Shown: one piece after another, positions 18,913-28,720 of the stretch | Layout of the letters: every line of letters starts with the position of its first letter | Numbering within the stretch: position 1 is the stretch's first letter | NCBI GenBank assembly: GCA_025558095.1 | Contig: JAIVFI010000009.1 | Location: 186,001-250,000 of the forward strand | Source: Hyaloraphidium curvatum | Taxonomy: Eukaryota; Monoblepharomycota; Hyaloraphidiomycetes; Hyaloraphidiales; Hyaloraphidiaceae | DNA: 64,000 nt | Direction: 5' to 3' | The notes under the pieces: model-generated | Told to the model about the DNA's origin: nothing | Seen by the model: only the letters and a program-made list of their open reading frames with translations | Databases searched by the model: none | Translations under genes and position numbers: made by a program

Positions 18913-21612
18913 ATGCTCCAGGCCATGGACGCCCTCAGCGTGTCGCCGCTGTCCGCCGTGTCGGGCTCGTCTGCGTCGCCGGCGTCGGCGGGCTCGCGCA
19001 TGACGGGCGCGTGGTTCGCCGAGCCGCTGTCGGTGCCGGCCGGGCCGCCGTGCGCGCTGAGCGCCGGCGGCGCCCCGTGGGAGCTGTGGGCTCGCGCGCT
19101 GCCGTACATCGACGACCCGGCTTCCTTTGCCGCCAGCTGCAGGCTGTTCCGGCGGCTGGCGGGCGACCCGGTGCTGCGGCGGAACTGGTTCGTCGCCCGC
19201 TTCGGCGCCGCGGGGGCGGTCCCGGCGCTGCTGTGGCGGCACCCGCGGCTGTTCACGCCGGCCGTCGGCAAGGCCATCGTCGCCGCCGCACGGAAGCACG
19301 CCGAGAGGCGGGGCTGGGGAACCGCCGTGCCGCGATGGTGGCTCCAGCTCGCGGTGCGGGGCCTGGTCGCCGCCGGATCGGCGCCATCTCCCCGGCTCCT
19401 GGCCAACGGAGTCGCGGACGCCGGGAACCAGGCGGACCAGGAGGTCGACATCGGGCAGCTTGCCCCCGGTGTGGGCGAGGAGTCCCCCGTGGTGCCCGGT
19501 CCTCCCGTGCCCAACAACACCCCGACGGATCCCCAGGCGATTGCCCTTCAGGTCTTCACCGACACCCCTGACAACGACGCAAATGGCCTGAGCCCCATTC
19601 CGCCCCTGATCCCGCTGTCGCCGGTGCTGCTGACCCGGGTCAATGTCGGCGGTGTGGAACCGATCCGGATCAATCTTTCGGGCAAGAAGGCCTCCGCTCT
19701 CCTTACATTCCTGGTCGTGCTGGCCAACGAGGAGTACGGATCCAAGTCGGAGATGACGGGGGACGACTTTGCCGAACTCATGGGAGCTCTTGGCCTGGCG
19801 CCAGAGGCCGACCGGCTCCGTGCCGACCCGGCCAAGTTCGTGTGGCCGATAAGGCTCGAACGGGAAGCCGAAAGCCCGATCGAGGTCCTCGAAGGAGACA
19901 CCGAGGACGACGCCGACATGAACGGGGACATTGGCCTGGCCGGTGTGCAGGCTGCGCCCGCCCAGGCTTTGCCAGCGGCCGCGCCGGCACCAGAAGCGGC
20001 ACTCCCTCCTCCCATCGCCCCACCCCCTCCGGCCCACAAAGTGACCTCGCACCTCCGCCGCCTCTTCGTGCACTACTCCCTGCCGCTCTCCTTCGGCCGC
20101 CTCCCCCTGCTCCCGGTGCACCCCGTCCCCACCCTCTTCCCGCATGGCCGCTTCTCCGAGGCCCCGGACCTGATGCTGCGGACCTGGAACCCGCTCTTCG
20201 AAGCCGCCCTCCGCGACCCCCGCCTGCTCAGCCGCGCCGTCGAGACCGGCCTGGACGCGGGCTACCTCGACGGCGCAGCGTGCGGCGAGATGGTCGCCCG
20301 CCTGGTGCTGCACGTGCGGTGGCGCGCTGAACCGGAGCCCGAGGTCGTCGAGGCCGTGCTGGACGCTTGCCTGCGGAGGCCCGTCCACCGCACGTGGCCT
20401 CGCGAGCCGGTGCTGGACGACGGACAGGTGGCGTGGCTGCTCGAGCGGCTGGACCTGTTCGACGATGAGCTCTGCGCGCCGGCGTGCAGGGACGTTGCGG
20501 CGGCGTGCAGGGTGCAGGACACGGCGCTCGGGGGGCGGGACAAGGACGCGGGGCTGGTGGCGGCGTCGCTGGCGTTCCTGAAGCAGAACCCGACGTCGCT
20601 GTTTGCCCTGTTTGAGCGGTTCAGGGGGCACCTCGCGGCGCCCGCCGCCGCATTGGAGGCGTTCTTCGCCGAGGAGAACATCAGAACCGGGGCTACGAGG
20701 AACAGGTTCGTGACGCCGTTCCAGGTGGCGAGGAAGCTGGCGAGCTACCTGCCCGTCTGGGACGGAATGAGGGAGGTCATGGCCGACTACGTCGGGTCGA
20801 GGTGTGTTGCTCCTCATCATTGGCAGTTTCGACGTCTAACAGCCTGCCTATTTCTCAGATCGACTACGGTCGACATGTTTTCCGCCCTCTTCCCCTTTGC
20901 CGACTCCAACCGCCTCTCTGCCCACCGCGACCTCTTCACCCTCGCCGGCGTCCCCTTTTCCGACGCCATCGTGCTCTACGCCTCGTCCTCCGGTTTTCTC
21001 CGCACCGACCCCCGCTTCCACCGCGACATCGTCACCCGGCGCTGGGCCCCCTTCCTCCCCCCCGGTGGGCCCGAGCGGTGCGCCCGCGGCCTGCTGGCCG
21101 AGATGCGTTCGAGCGTCGAGGACTTTGCCGTGCACGGCCACGGCGAGCCCCGCCCGCTGGGCCTGCTGGGCGAGGTCTCGGTGCTCTTCTACCGCGCGCT
21201 GTCGTACCCCTTCGAGTGGCTCGCCGAGGCGTTCCCCGCGCTCAGGGAAGACGCAGTGGACGTGCTCGTGCGGGCAATTGCGGCGGGCAGCGGGATCGGG
21301 AAGCTCCGGAGCGGGGTGGCCGAGGCCACGGCGTGCCTGCGCAAGTGCTGGGAGACGTCGCCCGGGCTGGTGCTGGATCCGGAGCTGATGCACGCTGCGA
21401 GGCGCACCAGGGCCGCGTTCCCGGAGGACCGCGAGTTTCTGAAGGTGTTTTTCGAGATGGCGAGGGAGAGGGTGCGGTCGTGCGGTGCCGAGGAGAAGGA
21501 CAAGTGGAGGGAGGCGGCAGAGGGGATGGCGAGGGACAAGAGCGGGGAGGGCGGCGGCGCACTTGGGTTTGGGTGGTGGTTGAGCAGCATGCTGTTGCCC
21601 GATCTTCGTTAG
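18913..21612 (+). CDS. Large orphan protein with F-box-like N terminus, 880 residues
   Basis: Exons 18913-20801 and 20859-21612; the 57-nt intron is in frame and stop-free, recognised by GTGTGT at the donor and TTTCTCAG at the acceptor. Residues 55-110 resemble an F-box (PWELWARALPYIDDPASFAA, then CRLFRRLAGDPVLRRNW). A Pro/Asn-rich disordered stretch follows, then an acidic region, then roughly 550 residues of helical sequence with short W/L-rich repeats and no recognised domain. An F-box would make it an adaptor for SCF ubiquitin ligases, but this is inference. A second ATG at 18925 is possible. Directly downstream lies the LRR relic. Confidence 0.65.
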   Translation: MLQAMDALSVSPLSAVSGSSASPASAGSRMTGAWFAEPLSVPAGPPCALSAGGAPWELWARALPYIDDPASFAASCRLFRRLAGDPVLRRNWFVARFGAAGAVPALLWRHPRLFTPAVGKAIVAAARKHAERRGWGTAVPRWWLQLAVRGLVAAGSAPSPRLLANGVADAGNQADQEVDIGQLAPGVGEESPVVPGPPVPNNTPTDPQAIALQVFTDTPDNDANGLSPIPPLIPLSPVLLTRVNVGGVEPIRINLSGKKASALLTFLVVLANEEYGSKSEMTGDDFAELMGALGLAPEADRLRADPAKFVWPIRLEREAESPIEVLEGDTEDDADMNGDIGLAGVQAAPAQALPAAAPAPEAALPPPIAPPPPAHKVTSHLRRLFVHYSLPLSFGRLPLLPVHPVPTLFPHGRFSEAPDLMLRTWNPLFEAALRDPRLLSRAVETGLDAGYLDGAACGEMVARLVLHVRWRAEPEPEVVEAVLDACLRRPVHRTWPREPVLDDGQVAWLLERLDLFDDELCAPACRDVAAACRVQDTALGGRDKDAGLVAASLAFLKQNPTSLFALFERFRGHLAAPAAALEAFFAEENIRTGATRNRFVTPFQVARKLASYLPVWDGMREVMADYVGSRCVAPHHWQFRRLTACLFLRSTTVDMFSALFPFADSNRLSAHRDLFTLAGVPFSDAIVLYASSSGFLRTDPRFHRDIVTRRWAPFLPPGGPERCARGLLAEMRSSVEDFAVHGHGEPRPLGLLGEVSVLFYRALSYPFEWLAEAFPALREDAVDVLVRAIAAGSGIGKLRSGVAEATACLRKCWETSPGLVLDPELMHAARRTRAAFPEDREFLKVFFEMARERVRSCGAEEKDKWREAAEGMARDKSGEGGGALGFGWWLSSMLLPDLR

Positions 21613-21616
21613 TGCA

Positions 21617-21790
21617 ATGTTCGTTGATTGGATCCGATTAGATCTGGAGAGGGTGCCGCAGCTCAAGAAGCTCTACCTCAACGTTGACCCCAGCTTGCCT
21701 CCCGATGGCGAGTTTTGGCGGCACTCGACAAAGGATGTCCTTCACTCGAAGAGCTGATACTGAAACTTAGAGCCGACAACCGACCTCCAC
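21617..21790 (+). pseudogene. Relic of an LRR/F-box-like gene
   Basis: Five bases after the previous stop, an ATG opens a frame with RVPQLKKLYLNVDPSLPPDG; after 21705 the LRR-like text continues one base out of phase as LAALDKGCPSLEELILKL. One missing T in the GTTTTGG run explains the break. LKKLYLNVD and LEELILKL resemble the leucine-rich segments of the families at 1080-2308 and 37434-38319. No start exon or end could be found, so this looks like a fragment. Confidence 0.4.
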
Positions 21791-21820
21791 AGAGCACGGG
21801 CCGACGATTCGAGAATGCTT

Positions 21821-21881
21821 GGGGGGGTAAAAAGGAGAGGAGAGGAAGGGGGGAGGAAGAGGGGGCGAGGGGAGGGGAGAA
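21821..21881 (+). repeat. Polypurine tract
   Basis: About 60 nt, almost all G and A on the plus strand with a few interruptions, between an LRR relic and a Gfo/Idh/MocA gene. It resembles the longer tract at 37946-38038. Such DNA can form triplex or G-quadruplex structures; function unknown. Confidence 0.6.
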
Positions 21882-22069
21882 TGACGATGGGGCGGTACTG
21901 GAAAACAAGTTGAGGCGGCAATATCGACGAATGAATGCTGGGAGAACCGATTGCTGTTGTTTACGCGTCCGTATCGGCGGCCAGGCCAGCAGGCCACCTT
22001 GCCTCCGTCTGTGTCCTTCGCATAAGCGCGAATCGACACTTCCGAAGGCATCGGATCCGAGTTTTCATC

Positions 22070-23203
22070 ATGGCCTTCCTATCGCGCCTCGCGTCCGCGC
22101 TGGGCTTCTTTGCCCCGGACCAGTCGGCGAAGGAGCCGGACGCCGTCCGCATTGGGATCCTGGGAGCGGCGGAGATCGCCCCCCCCGCTCTTATTTTCCC
22201 GGCCTTGCGCGTGCCTTCGGCAAAGGTGGTCGCCGTCGCCGCGCGGGATGGCGCGCGCGCCGAGAAATACGCGGCCAAGCACGGGATTCCCAAGTCGTAC
22301 GCGTCGTACACGGCTTTGCTCGCCGATCCGGACATCGACGCGGTCTACGTTCCGTCGCCCAACGGCCTGCACTACGCGTGGACGATCAAAGCGCTGCAGG
22401 CCGGCAAACACGTCCTCCTGGAGAAGCCGTTGACTTCCAACGCCGAAGAGGCCCGCGGCCTCGTCGAGGCGGCCACCAAGCACAAGCGCGTGCTCATGGA
22501 GGCCGCCCACTCGTTCCACCACCCCGCCGCCATCCGTGTCCGCGAGATTGTTCGCTCGGGGGAGATCGGCGATGTCGTCAGCATCGATACGGCCTTCGTG
22601 GCACCGCCCTTTAAGGGCGGCGACGACATCCGTTTCAACTGCGGCGGCACGGACGCCAAATTGGCCGGCGGCGCGGCCATGGATCTCGGCTCGTACATGT
22701 GCAACGCCGCGAGGTTTTTCACGGACCAGAAGGCCTCGGCGTGCACTTCGGCGCAGGCCCACGAGATGTTCCCCGGCGTGGACGACAGCATGGCCGCCGA
22801 GCTGGAGCTGTCCAAGGGAGCCAAGGCGCGCGTCGAGTGCGGCTTCGTGGGCAGCATGTTCGGCAAGTACTTCTTCAACGCGACCGCGACCATCAAGGGC
22901 ACCAAGGGCACCGTGACGTACTACAACTACGTCGCACCTTTCGTCTACCACTACATCGCCGTCGCCCCCGAGGGCAAACCCGCGCGGTACGAGAAGCACT
23001 ACGGCGACGGGTCGTCGACGTACAAGTACCAGCTCGAGGAGTTTGTCCGCCGCGTGCGGGAGCAGAAGGAGGGCGGACCCGCGCGGACCGCCTCGGGCGG
23101 CGCGATCGACGATATGGTGGCGGGGATGGAGATGATTGACCTCATCTACGAGAAGAGCGGGCTGGGGAAGCGCGTCGGGTACGGCGTCGACGAGGTCAAG
23201 TGA
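22070..23203 (+). CDS. Gfo/Idh/MocA-family NAD(P)-dependent oxidoreductase
   Basis: Single exon, 377 residues, start at the ATG at 22070. The dinucleotide-binding loop is GILGAAEIAPP (GxGxxA type), followed by the family EKP motif in VLLEKPLTSNAEEA and the C-terminal alpha/beta domain with GSYMCNAARFF and the GDDIRFNCGGTDAKLAGGA segment. The layout matches dimeric dihydrodiol dehydrogenase / D-xylose 1-dehydrogenase (NADP+) proteins of fungi, which oxidise sugars or trans-dihydrodiols. Substrate not fixed by sequence alone. No intron and no targeting signal; likely cytosolic. Codon use is like its neighbours, so no sign of recent transfer. Confidence 0.85.
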   Translation: MAFLSRLASALGFFAPDQSAKEPDAVRIGILGAAEIAPPALIFPALRVPSAKVVAVAARDGARAEKYAAKHGIPKSYASYTALLADPDIDAVYVPSPNGLHYAWTIKALQAGKHVLLEKPLTSNAEEARGLVEAATKHKRVLMEAAHSFHHPAAIRVREIVRSGEIGDVVSIDTAFVAPPFKGGDDIRFNCGGTDAKLAGGAAMDLGSYMCNAARFFTDQKASACTSAQAHEMFPGVDDSMAAELELSKGAKARVECGFVGSMFGKYFFNATATIKGTKGTVTYYNYVAPFVYHYIAVAPEGKPARYEKHYGDGSSTYKYQLEEFVRRVREQKEGGPARTASGGAIDDMVAGMEMIDLIYEKSGLGKRVGYGVDEVK

Positions 23204-23429
23204 CACTGTCAAGCGTAATGTGCATTTGTGCTCCCGTAATCTATCATTCTGCGTGGTATCGGCTTATTTTGTCTAGGAGTTTGCTTTGCGGGTATGTGTT
23301 CGTGGTTCGTTGCGTTTGTGTCTTCTTGATGGTGAGCTGCACATGAAGGAGCGTATCCCGACCAGATCTGCCAGGACTGCAGTCAGTTCCAGCTCGAATT
23401 GCTCATCAGCAACTGTTTGGGAGGCCCAC

Positions 23430-24328
23430 TTAGAACTCGGAGGCCGGGAGGCCCCTTACGAACCGGAGGAGGTTGCGCGCGGTCGGACGCATACCGGCGT
23501 CGAGAAAGCATACGGCTGCGATCTGGCGGATCGCGCGGGGCGCTCCGAACGGAAGGAGAGGCTTGTTGCCGGCCAAGATGAAGCCCTCGAATATGTCGCG
23601 GTCCTGCCCAGCAGCGATTCAGTGATCAGGTTCGCTCTGAGCCCCAGACGTGGAGCAAAACTTGCAGAGAATCCAGCAGGCTCGAGACCGGCCATTTCGA
23701 GGATCGTAATACCGAACGCGAATATGTCGGCCGACGGGTGCGCCGCCGCGCCAACGAGGACTTCCTTTGGGCGGTACCCTTTCGTGCCGCCGAGCAGACG
23801 CTGGCCGATCCGCTGGGCGAAGCCGAGATCGCAAATGACAGGGGTCCCCTGCAAGTCCAACAGGATGTTATCGGGCTTGATGTCGCAGTGTCCAAAGCCG
23901 GCGGCGTGCAGCGCGATGAGGCCGCGGAGGACGCCGACGATCAAGGCTTTGAGGTCGGCTCCTCGAATAGGGCCCGACCCGAGGCGCTTGGCGGCCGAGC
24001 CCTGCATGAAAGGCAGAGCAATAATGGCTTTAGCATCGTCGAAGGACATCACATTGATCACTGGTTCGGGTATTAGCGAGGTTCTCTGTCTGCCGCCGGT
24101 TTGGGCTCGCTCACAATTGCGTTGCCGTCCGACCGTAGCAAGCACCGTAAGGAGTGTGTCACGCTCCCTAATGAAGGTGCTGTAGTTGTGGAAGCACTTC
24201 AGCGCGACGTGAAGGCCCAGCGCAGGGAAACCGTGGTCGAAGGCCACGACGGCGCTCCACGCCTCCGCCTGGCCGCCGGTTCCGAGGCGAAGGCCTCGCA
24301 GCATGATGGTGAAAGCGGAAAAGACCAT
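23430..24328 (-). CDS. Small atypical protein kinase (kinase B), GC-AG intron
   Basis: Exons 24328-24115, 24060-23666 and 23603-23430 encode 260 residues. It is a paralogue of kinase A: exon 2 (395 nt) and exon 3 (174 nt) have the same lengths and both introns sit at the same codons. Motifs: LRLGTGGQAEAWSA glycine loop, VALKCF Lys, catalytic loop GHCDIKPDNILLD, CDLGFAQ (DLG instead of DFG) and KGYRPKEVL. The second intron (23604-23665, 62 nt) begins with GCAAGT rather than GT; without splicing it the frame is lost, with it the end reads DAGMRPTARNLLRF and GLPASEF as in kinase A. No ATG upstream of 24328 is in frame. Catalytic Asp and Asn are kept. Confidence 0.75.
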
Positions 24329-24681
24329 GTCGGCGAGCTGCGGACGTTCTGGCGATGGAGAAGGCAACGGGGAAGGAGTTTGCTTCCCAGCCAGGTGCCT
24401 GTGCCTGGATCTGTCCCGGCGGACACATCCGAGGCTGGTGCGACATCATCGTGACCACGGTCCCAATCGGTCGCCACACCCACAACCATCTCGACCAAAG
24501 CGAGAAGACCAAGGCCTTGCGCTCACGGTCGATCCCTGTCCCGATGGTTCCGCAAGTCTTCGCCAACCACGCATCTTCAGAAGCCATTGCACAGAATGTT
24601 GGAAGTCTACGCTCCGAAGAAAGAGCCTCCAACTCGGCGCTCTGAGCGCCCGATCCTCATGGGCGGCACCCCGTCCGCCCC
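24329..24681. other. Intergenic region
   Basis: About 350 bp between the kinase B start (minus) and the stop of the FAD monooxygenase (minus). Open frames here show no conserved motif. It must hold the kinase B promoter. Confidence 0.3.
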
Positions 24682-25911
24682 TCACCCGCCCTTCGCCGGC
24701 GCCGGCCCGAGCGCCTTTTCCACCGCCGCTTTGTAGTCGTACCCGTGCATGGCCCCCACCGGCGGCGCCCCCAACACCCTGATCGCCGCCGCCATCGCCG
24801 CGTCCCTGACCGCGCACGCGATCGGGTTCCTGAGCGAGTTTATCTCGCCCATCTGCCTCGCGGACCTCACGATCTGCGCCGTCCGGGCCCTCCGCAGCCG
24901 CTCGTAGACCTCGAACGCCCCCGCCGGATCCCGTGGCATCCTCCGGAGCAGCTCCGAGAGCACCCCCGCGTCCTCGAGCGCCATGTTGGCGCCCTGCCCC
25001 AGGTGCGGCGAGGTCGGATGCGCCGCGTCGCCGACGAGGGTGACCTTGCCCCTGCCCCACCGTGGGAGCGGCGGGCGGTCCCACACCGCGAACCGGATGA
25101 TCCGGAACGAGGATGCGACGAGGTCCACGACGTCGGCCGGGAACCCCTGCTTCGCGAACCATTCCGCGTTCTCGCTCGCGCTCGAGTAATCCGCGTTCCA
25201 CGTCTCGGTCGCCCGTTCCTGCCCCGCCTTCTCCCCGACGAACCACTGCAGCTCCCCCTTCCCCACGCCGTAGATCCCCGCGAACATGCCCTTCCCTTGA
25301 TAGCCCTTCATCGTGTCCCCGTCCGGCCCCCTTGCGATCCCGAGGGTCGCCAGCACGCCGGTGTAGCTCGCGGGCTGCTTGCCCCAGAGCACCTCGCGGA
25401 CCTTGGAATGCAGCCCGTCGCAGCCTATCAGCGCGTCGCCTTCGACCTCGGTGCCGTCCGCGAACCGCGCCACGACGGGCTTCGAGGGGTCCGAAGGGTC
25501 GTGCCCGATCCCGGCGAGCGGCATGCCCGCGTGCACGGGGACCCCGTCGGCCTTCGCCGCGCCGAGGAAAACATCGAGCATCCTCGTGCGCCGGATGCCC
25601 AGCGGGCGGAGGCCCCCCTGCTCCCGCGCCCACGCGTCCCCGTCGAACCCCGCGATCCCGCCCCCGTCGATCCTCATCATCCTGAACCTGCGCGTGACGT
25701 CCCCGGCCTCCGCGATCGCCGGCAACAGGCCGAGGTCCCGGACCAGCCGCAGCCCGTTCGGCGCGAGGTTCAGCCCGCCGCCCACGTCAGCCCAGGAGGC
25801 CACGGCGTCGAAGAGCACCGGCGCGTGGCCGGCCCGCTTGAGGGCCGAGGCGAGCACGGGGCCGACGGTGCCGGCGCCCACGATGAGCACGCGGAGGGGC
25901 GGGAAGGCCAT
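24682..25911 (-). CDS. FAD-dependent monooxygenase, salicylate-hydroxylase-like (copy 1)
   Basis: Intron-free, 409 residues. The FAD-binding glycine motif is near the N terminus (LIVGAGTVGPVLASALKRAG), the DG motif is IGCDGLHSKVREVLWG, and the second FAD motif GD is in LVGDAAHPTSPHLGQGANMA. These three mark group A flavoprotein hydroxylases, which use NAD(P)H and O2 to hydroxylate an aromatic or similar substrate. Close paralogue at 41947-43137: they share ASWADVGGGLNLAPNGLRLV and the C-terminal MHGYDYK block. The N terminus lacks a signal peptide, so the enzyme is probably cytosolic. Substrate unknown. Confidence 0.85.
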   Translation of the reverse strand: MAFPPLRVLIVGAGTVGPVLASALKRAGHAPVLFDAVASWADVGGGLNLAPNGLRLVRDLGLLPAIAEAGDVTRRFRMMRIDGGGIAGFDGDAWAREQGGLRPLGIRRTRMLDVFLGAAKADGVPVHAGMPLAGIGHDPSDPSKPVVARFADGTEVEGDALIGCDGLHSKVREVLWGKQPASYTGVLATLGIARGPDGDTMKGYQGKGMFAGIYGVGKGELQWFVGEKAGQERATETWNADYSSASENAEWFAKQGFPADVVDLVASSFRIIRFAVWDRPPLPRWGRGKVTLVGDAAHPTSPHLGQGANMALEDAGVLSELLRRMPRDPAGAFEVYERLRRARTAQIVRSARQMGEINSLRNPIACAVRDAAMAAAIRVLGAPPVGAMHGYDYKAAVEKALGPAPAKGG

Positions 25912-26247
25912 TGGGTGGGCGAGGGGTGCGGAGGTGCGGAGGTGGCGTCGGCGCGGCGGGGATTTTCCACGGCCGAGCCATTGGGATCCGACACGAGCAG
26001 GCACGCGACCGGGCATCGCAGACGGACGGAACGAGGCCGACCGCATCCGACCCCGGTCCCGCATCTGGCCGGCTCCCGGGGCACGTCGGCACCTCCCGCA
26101 AAGCACCTCGGAAACCGTCGCATGGCAGACAGGAGCCGTACACGAAACAGACCGCAACCGGGCGCTCCGAACGAAGCGGATGAAACCCATCCCACCCCCC
26201 TCCCCCCCTCCATCCTCAAGCTCCCCTCGTCCTCCTCCCGAACGCGT
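25912..26247. other. Intergenic region
   Basis: 336 bp between the start of the FAD monooxygenase and the stop of the Ala/Pro-rich gene, both on the minus strand. No coding signal, repeat or RNA recognised. Confidence 0.3.
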
Positions 26248-27502
26248 TCACCGCATCTTCCGCAGCGCCCCCGACGACGTCCCCGCCCCCCTCGCGCGCT
26301 TGTCCCTCTCCCCCTGCGCGGCGGTGATCTGCGCGTCGGCGGCGGTGCGCTGCACGCGGGGGTCAGCACGAGCAGCGCGGGAAGCAAGCGCGGGGGTAAA
26401 GGGCACCTTGGGGCTCGTGTTGGGCGCCTTGGCCGGCGGCTCGGTGCGCGAGCGGCGCGGAGGGGCGGCGGCGGCGGCGGTGGATGCGGATGCGCGGCGT
26501 GGGGGCGCGGACTGCGGAAGCAATGCGGGAGTGGGGGTCAGCGTGCCGCCCCGTCCCACCGCGCGCACGGAAAACCCACGGTCAACGGAGCGGAGGAGGG
26601 GTCGCCTGAAGCGAAGCCGAGCGCCGCCGCCGCCCCCGCCGCCTGCCTCGCGTAGTACGCCTCCGTCACGTCCGCGAGCACGGGGACCCTCTCGAGCGGC
26701 GCGCCCTTCTTTGCGCGGGCAAAGCCGGAGGGTGGGTCGTTGAGGAACCGGCGGCCGTCCCAATTTTCCTTGTCGACGAGGGCGCGTGGGGGGGCGGTGG
26801 ATGAGCGCTGGGGAAGGGGGCGGGCGGGGGGAGGGAGGGAGGTGGATGCGTGGGGGGGAGAGGGGTGGGGAGGGTGGGGGAGGGGGGCGAGTGAGGGGAA
26901 GCGGGCGCGTCGACGGACGCGGGTGCGGGAGAAGGCGCGTCGACGGACGCGAGGGGAGCGGGAAGAGCGTCAGGCGCATCTACGGATGCGGGGGTTGCAG
27001 CTGCGGGGGCGTTGGGCTCCGATTCGGGGTCCTGTGCGGCCTCGTGTACGCCATCTGCCGGCGGCTCGGGCGGTCGGTCCGCGGCGGGCGACTCGGCAAC
27101 CTCGGATCCCGGGGCCGCCGGCCCGGTCTCCGGTCCGTTCGTGGGAGATTCGGCGTCGGCGGGAGCGTTTCCGGCGTCTGGCTGGGATTCGGGGTGCGAG
27201 TCCGGGAGCGCTGAGGTGGCGGTTGGCGCGGATGCGGGCGCGGATCCGGTGCTGTTTTCGCCCTCTGCGGGGCCCGGGACCGGCGGCAGCGTGTCCTGGG
27301 CGATGGTGGCCGGCTGCTCGGGCGCGGCGGCAGGCGCCTCCGGGAGCGCGGCGGCGGCGGCAGGGGCGGCGGGCGGCGGCCCCTCCGCGATGGGCTCCAC
27401 GGCGGCAGCGCCGGGCAGCGCGGCCTGCAGCGCCCCGCCTGCCCCGCCATCCACCGGGCTCGCGGGCGCCGGCTGCCCGGCGGGCTGCGGTCCGCCCTCC
27501 AT
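26248..27502 (-). CDS. Ala/Pro-rich protein with a conserved-looking C-terminal block
   Basis: Proposed exons 27502-26915, 26807-26580 and 26511-26248 sum to 359 residues. The first 190 residues are low complexity (Ala, Pro, Glu) with repeats of ASVDAP. Splicing at the last GTCGAC donor joins it to a differently composed block, ALVDKENWDGRRFLNDPPSG then AKKGAPLERVPVLADVTEAY, which looks like a real folded or binding segment; the end is basic (GERDKRARGAGTSSGALRKM). The first donor is uncertain because the repeated SVDA units offer equivalent sites. I do not recognise the family. No signal peptide or membrane span. Confidence 0.45.
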
Positions 27503-27848
27503 ACTGCGCGGGCGGTGCGCGGGGGTCGACTCGGCGGGCTGTTGTGCGCGCGCGGGCCGGCGCACTCGGGGCGGGGCGCGGTGCTGCGCCGCGGGGCTGC
27601 GGGCGAGGCGGTGGGGAGCGCGGGCGCGGGAGGCCGGGAAGCGGGGTGCGGTGGTTGCGCCGTGATTCGGGGGTGAGGCGAGGTTCGTGAACCGCTGGCG
27701 CGCCCTCGATGCAGGAAATCCCTCGCTCCACGGAAGCGTCCCAAACCCCGCGCGGGCGCGAAAACATCAAGGCAGATCCTCCGGCTGCTCGATCCGCCGG
27801 AAGGAGCCTCCCAACTCCCTGGAAGGGACAAAGCCACGGACAGACTCC

Positions 27849-28720
27849 TCAACGTGCAACCCAGGCTCGACACCGAGCATGTGTTCCGCATCGCAAAGAC
27901 AATCCGGGGCAATCCTCCCCGCACCGTGCACCGTTCCCCCGGCCAACCACGGCCACCCAGCAGACGGAGACCCATCCGTCACACCGGCACCTGGCATCCG
28001 GCGGATCAGCCCCCGCCTCCCACGGACCGGCCCAGGGCGGCGCACCCACCGTCGTGTACCCCACCCTCCCCGTGGCAGTGAACGTGTACGCCGTCGGATC
28101 CACCGGCTGGTCGCCCGCCGCGTTGGTCGCCAGCACCGTGAACGTGGCCGTGGGCGTCGCCGCCCCGGTGACCGTCGCGGAATAGGTGACGTAGGCCACG
28201 AGCGTCGTCGTGGACCCCGCAGGCACCACCCCCGACGGCGTGGGCGTGTCGAGCTTCCACAACGCCGGGGGGAACGCGCGCCGGAGCAGCTGCGCCTGGC
28301 CCGAGCCGGCGACCTTGGTGATGGTCATGGGCGCGTTGCCGGCGTTGGACACCGTCAGCGTCGTCGTGGCGGCCTTGCCGGTGGTCGACGTGGAGATGCC
28401 GCCGCCGTTCTTGACGTCGAGCATGGTCAGGATGGCCTGGCCCGGGGCGTACCGGCGGTAGAGGTGCTGCGCCTGGGAGTAGCGCACGCACGCGACGTGG
28501 CCCTCGGGTGCGCCGGGGTAGGCGAACTCGCTGCGTTCGGCGCGGTCAGAAGGCGCGGCGGCGGCGGGGGTCGGGCGCACCAGAACTCGGCCTTTCCGCA
28601 CTCGCCGCAGGACCGCTTGAAGACCGGCGACGCGGGGCCCTCGGGCGCCGCGGCGGCGCCGGCGGCGAGTAGCAGCGCGCCGAGAAGGGAAATAAGCAGC
28701 GCGAGCGCCGAGCGCGGCAT
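27849..28720 (-). CDS. Secreted Cys-rich/beta-sandwich protein (family member 1)
   Basis: Exons 28720-28581 and 28530-27849 (50-nt intron) encode 273 residues. Signal peptide: LALLISLLGALLLAAGAAAA. The mature start, RSCGECGKAEFC then YPGAPEGHVACVRYSQ and LYRRYAPG, is shared with the gene at 32125-33068 (RSCSECADDAGTYC, YPGSPEGAVACIRY, LYRRYEP). A beta-rich domain follows (TTTLTVSNAGNAPMTITKV, then VVPAGSTTTLVAYVTYSAT), resembling bacterial-type immunoglobulin-like modules. The last 60 residues differ in character from the rest and the true stop may be earlier through a missed intron. A broken copy lies at 29279-29692. Secreted role unknown. Confidence 0.6.

Noticed and set aside
18760-20820. 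A 686-codon minus-strand open frame
   Set aside because: Antisense to the 880-residue gene; Arg/Gly-rich without any domain.
24745-26655. A 636-codon plus-strand open frame
   Set aside because: Antisense of the FAD monooxygenase, whose motifs are unambiguous on the minus strand.
26895-26965. Repeated CGTCGACGGACGC units, considered as a regulatory or CRISPR-like repeat
   Set aside because: They are codons for the ASVDAP repeats of the Ala/Pro-rich protein, irregularly spaced and without spacers.
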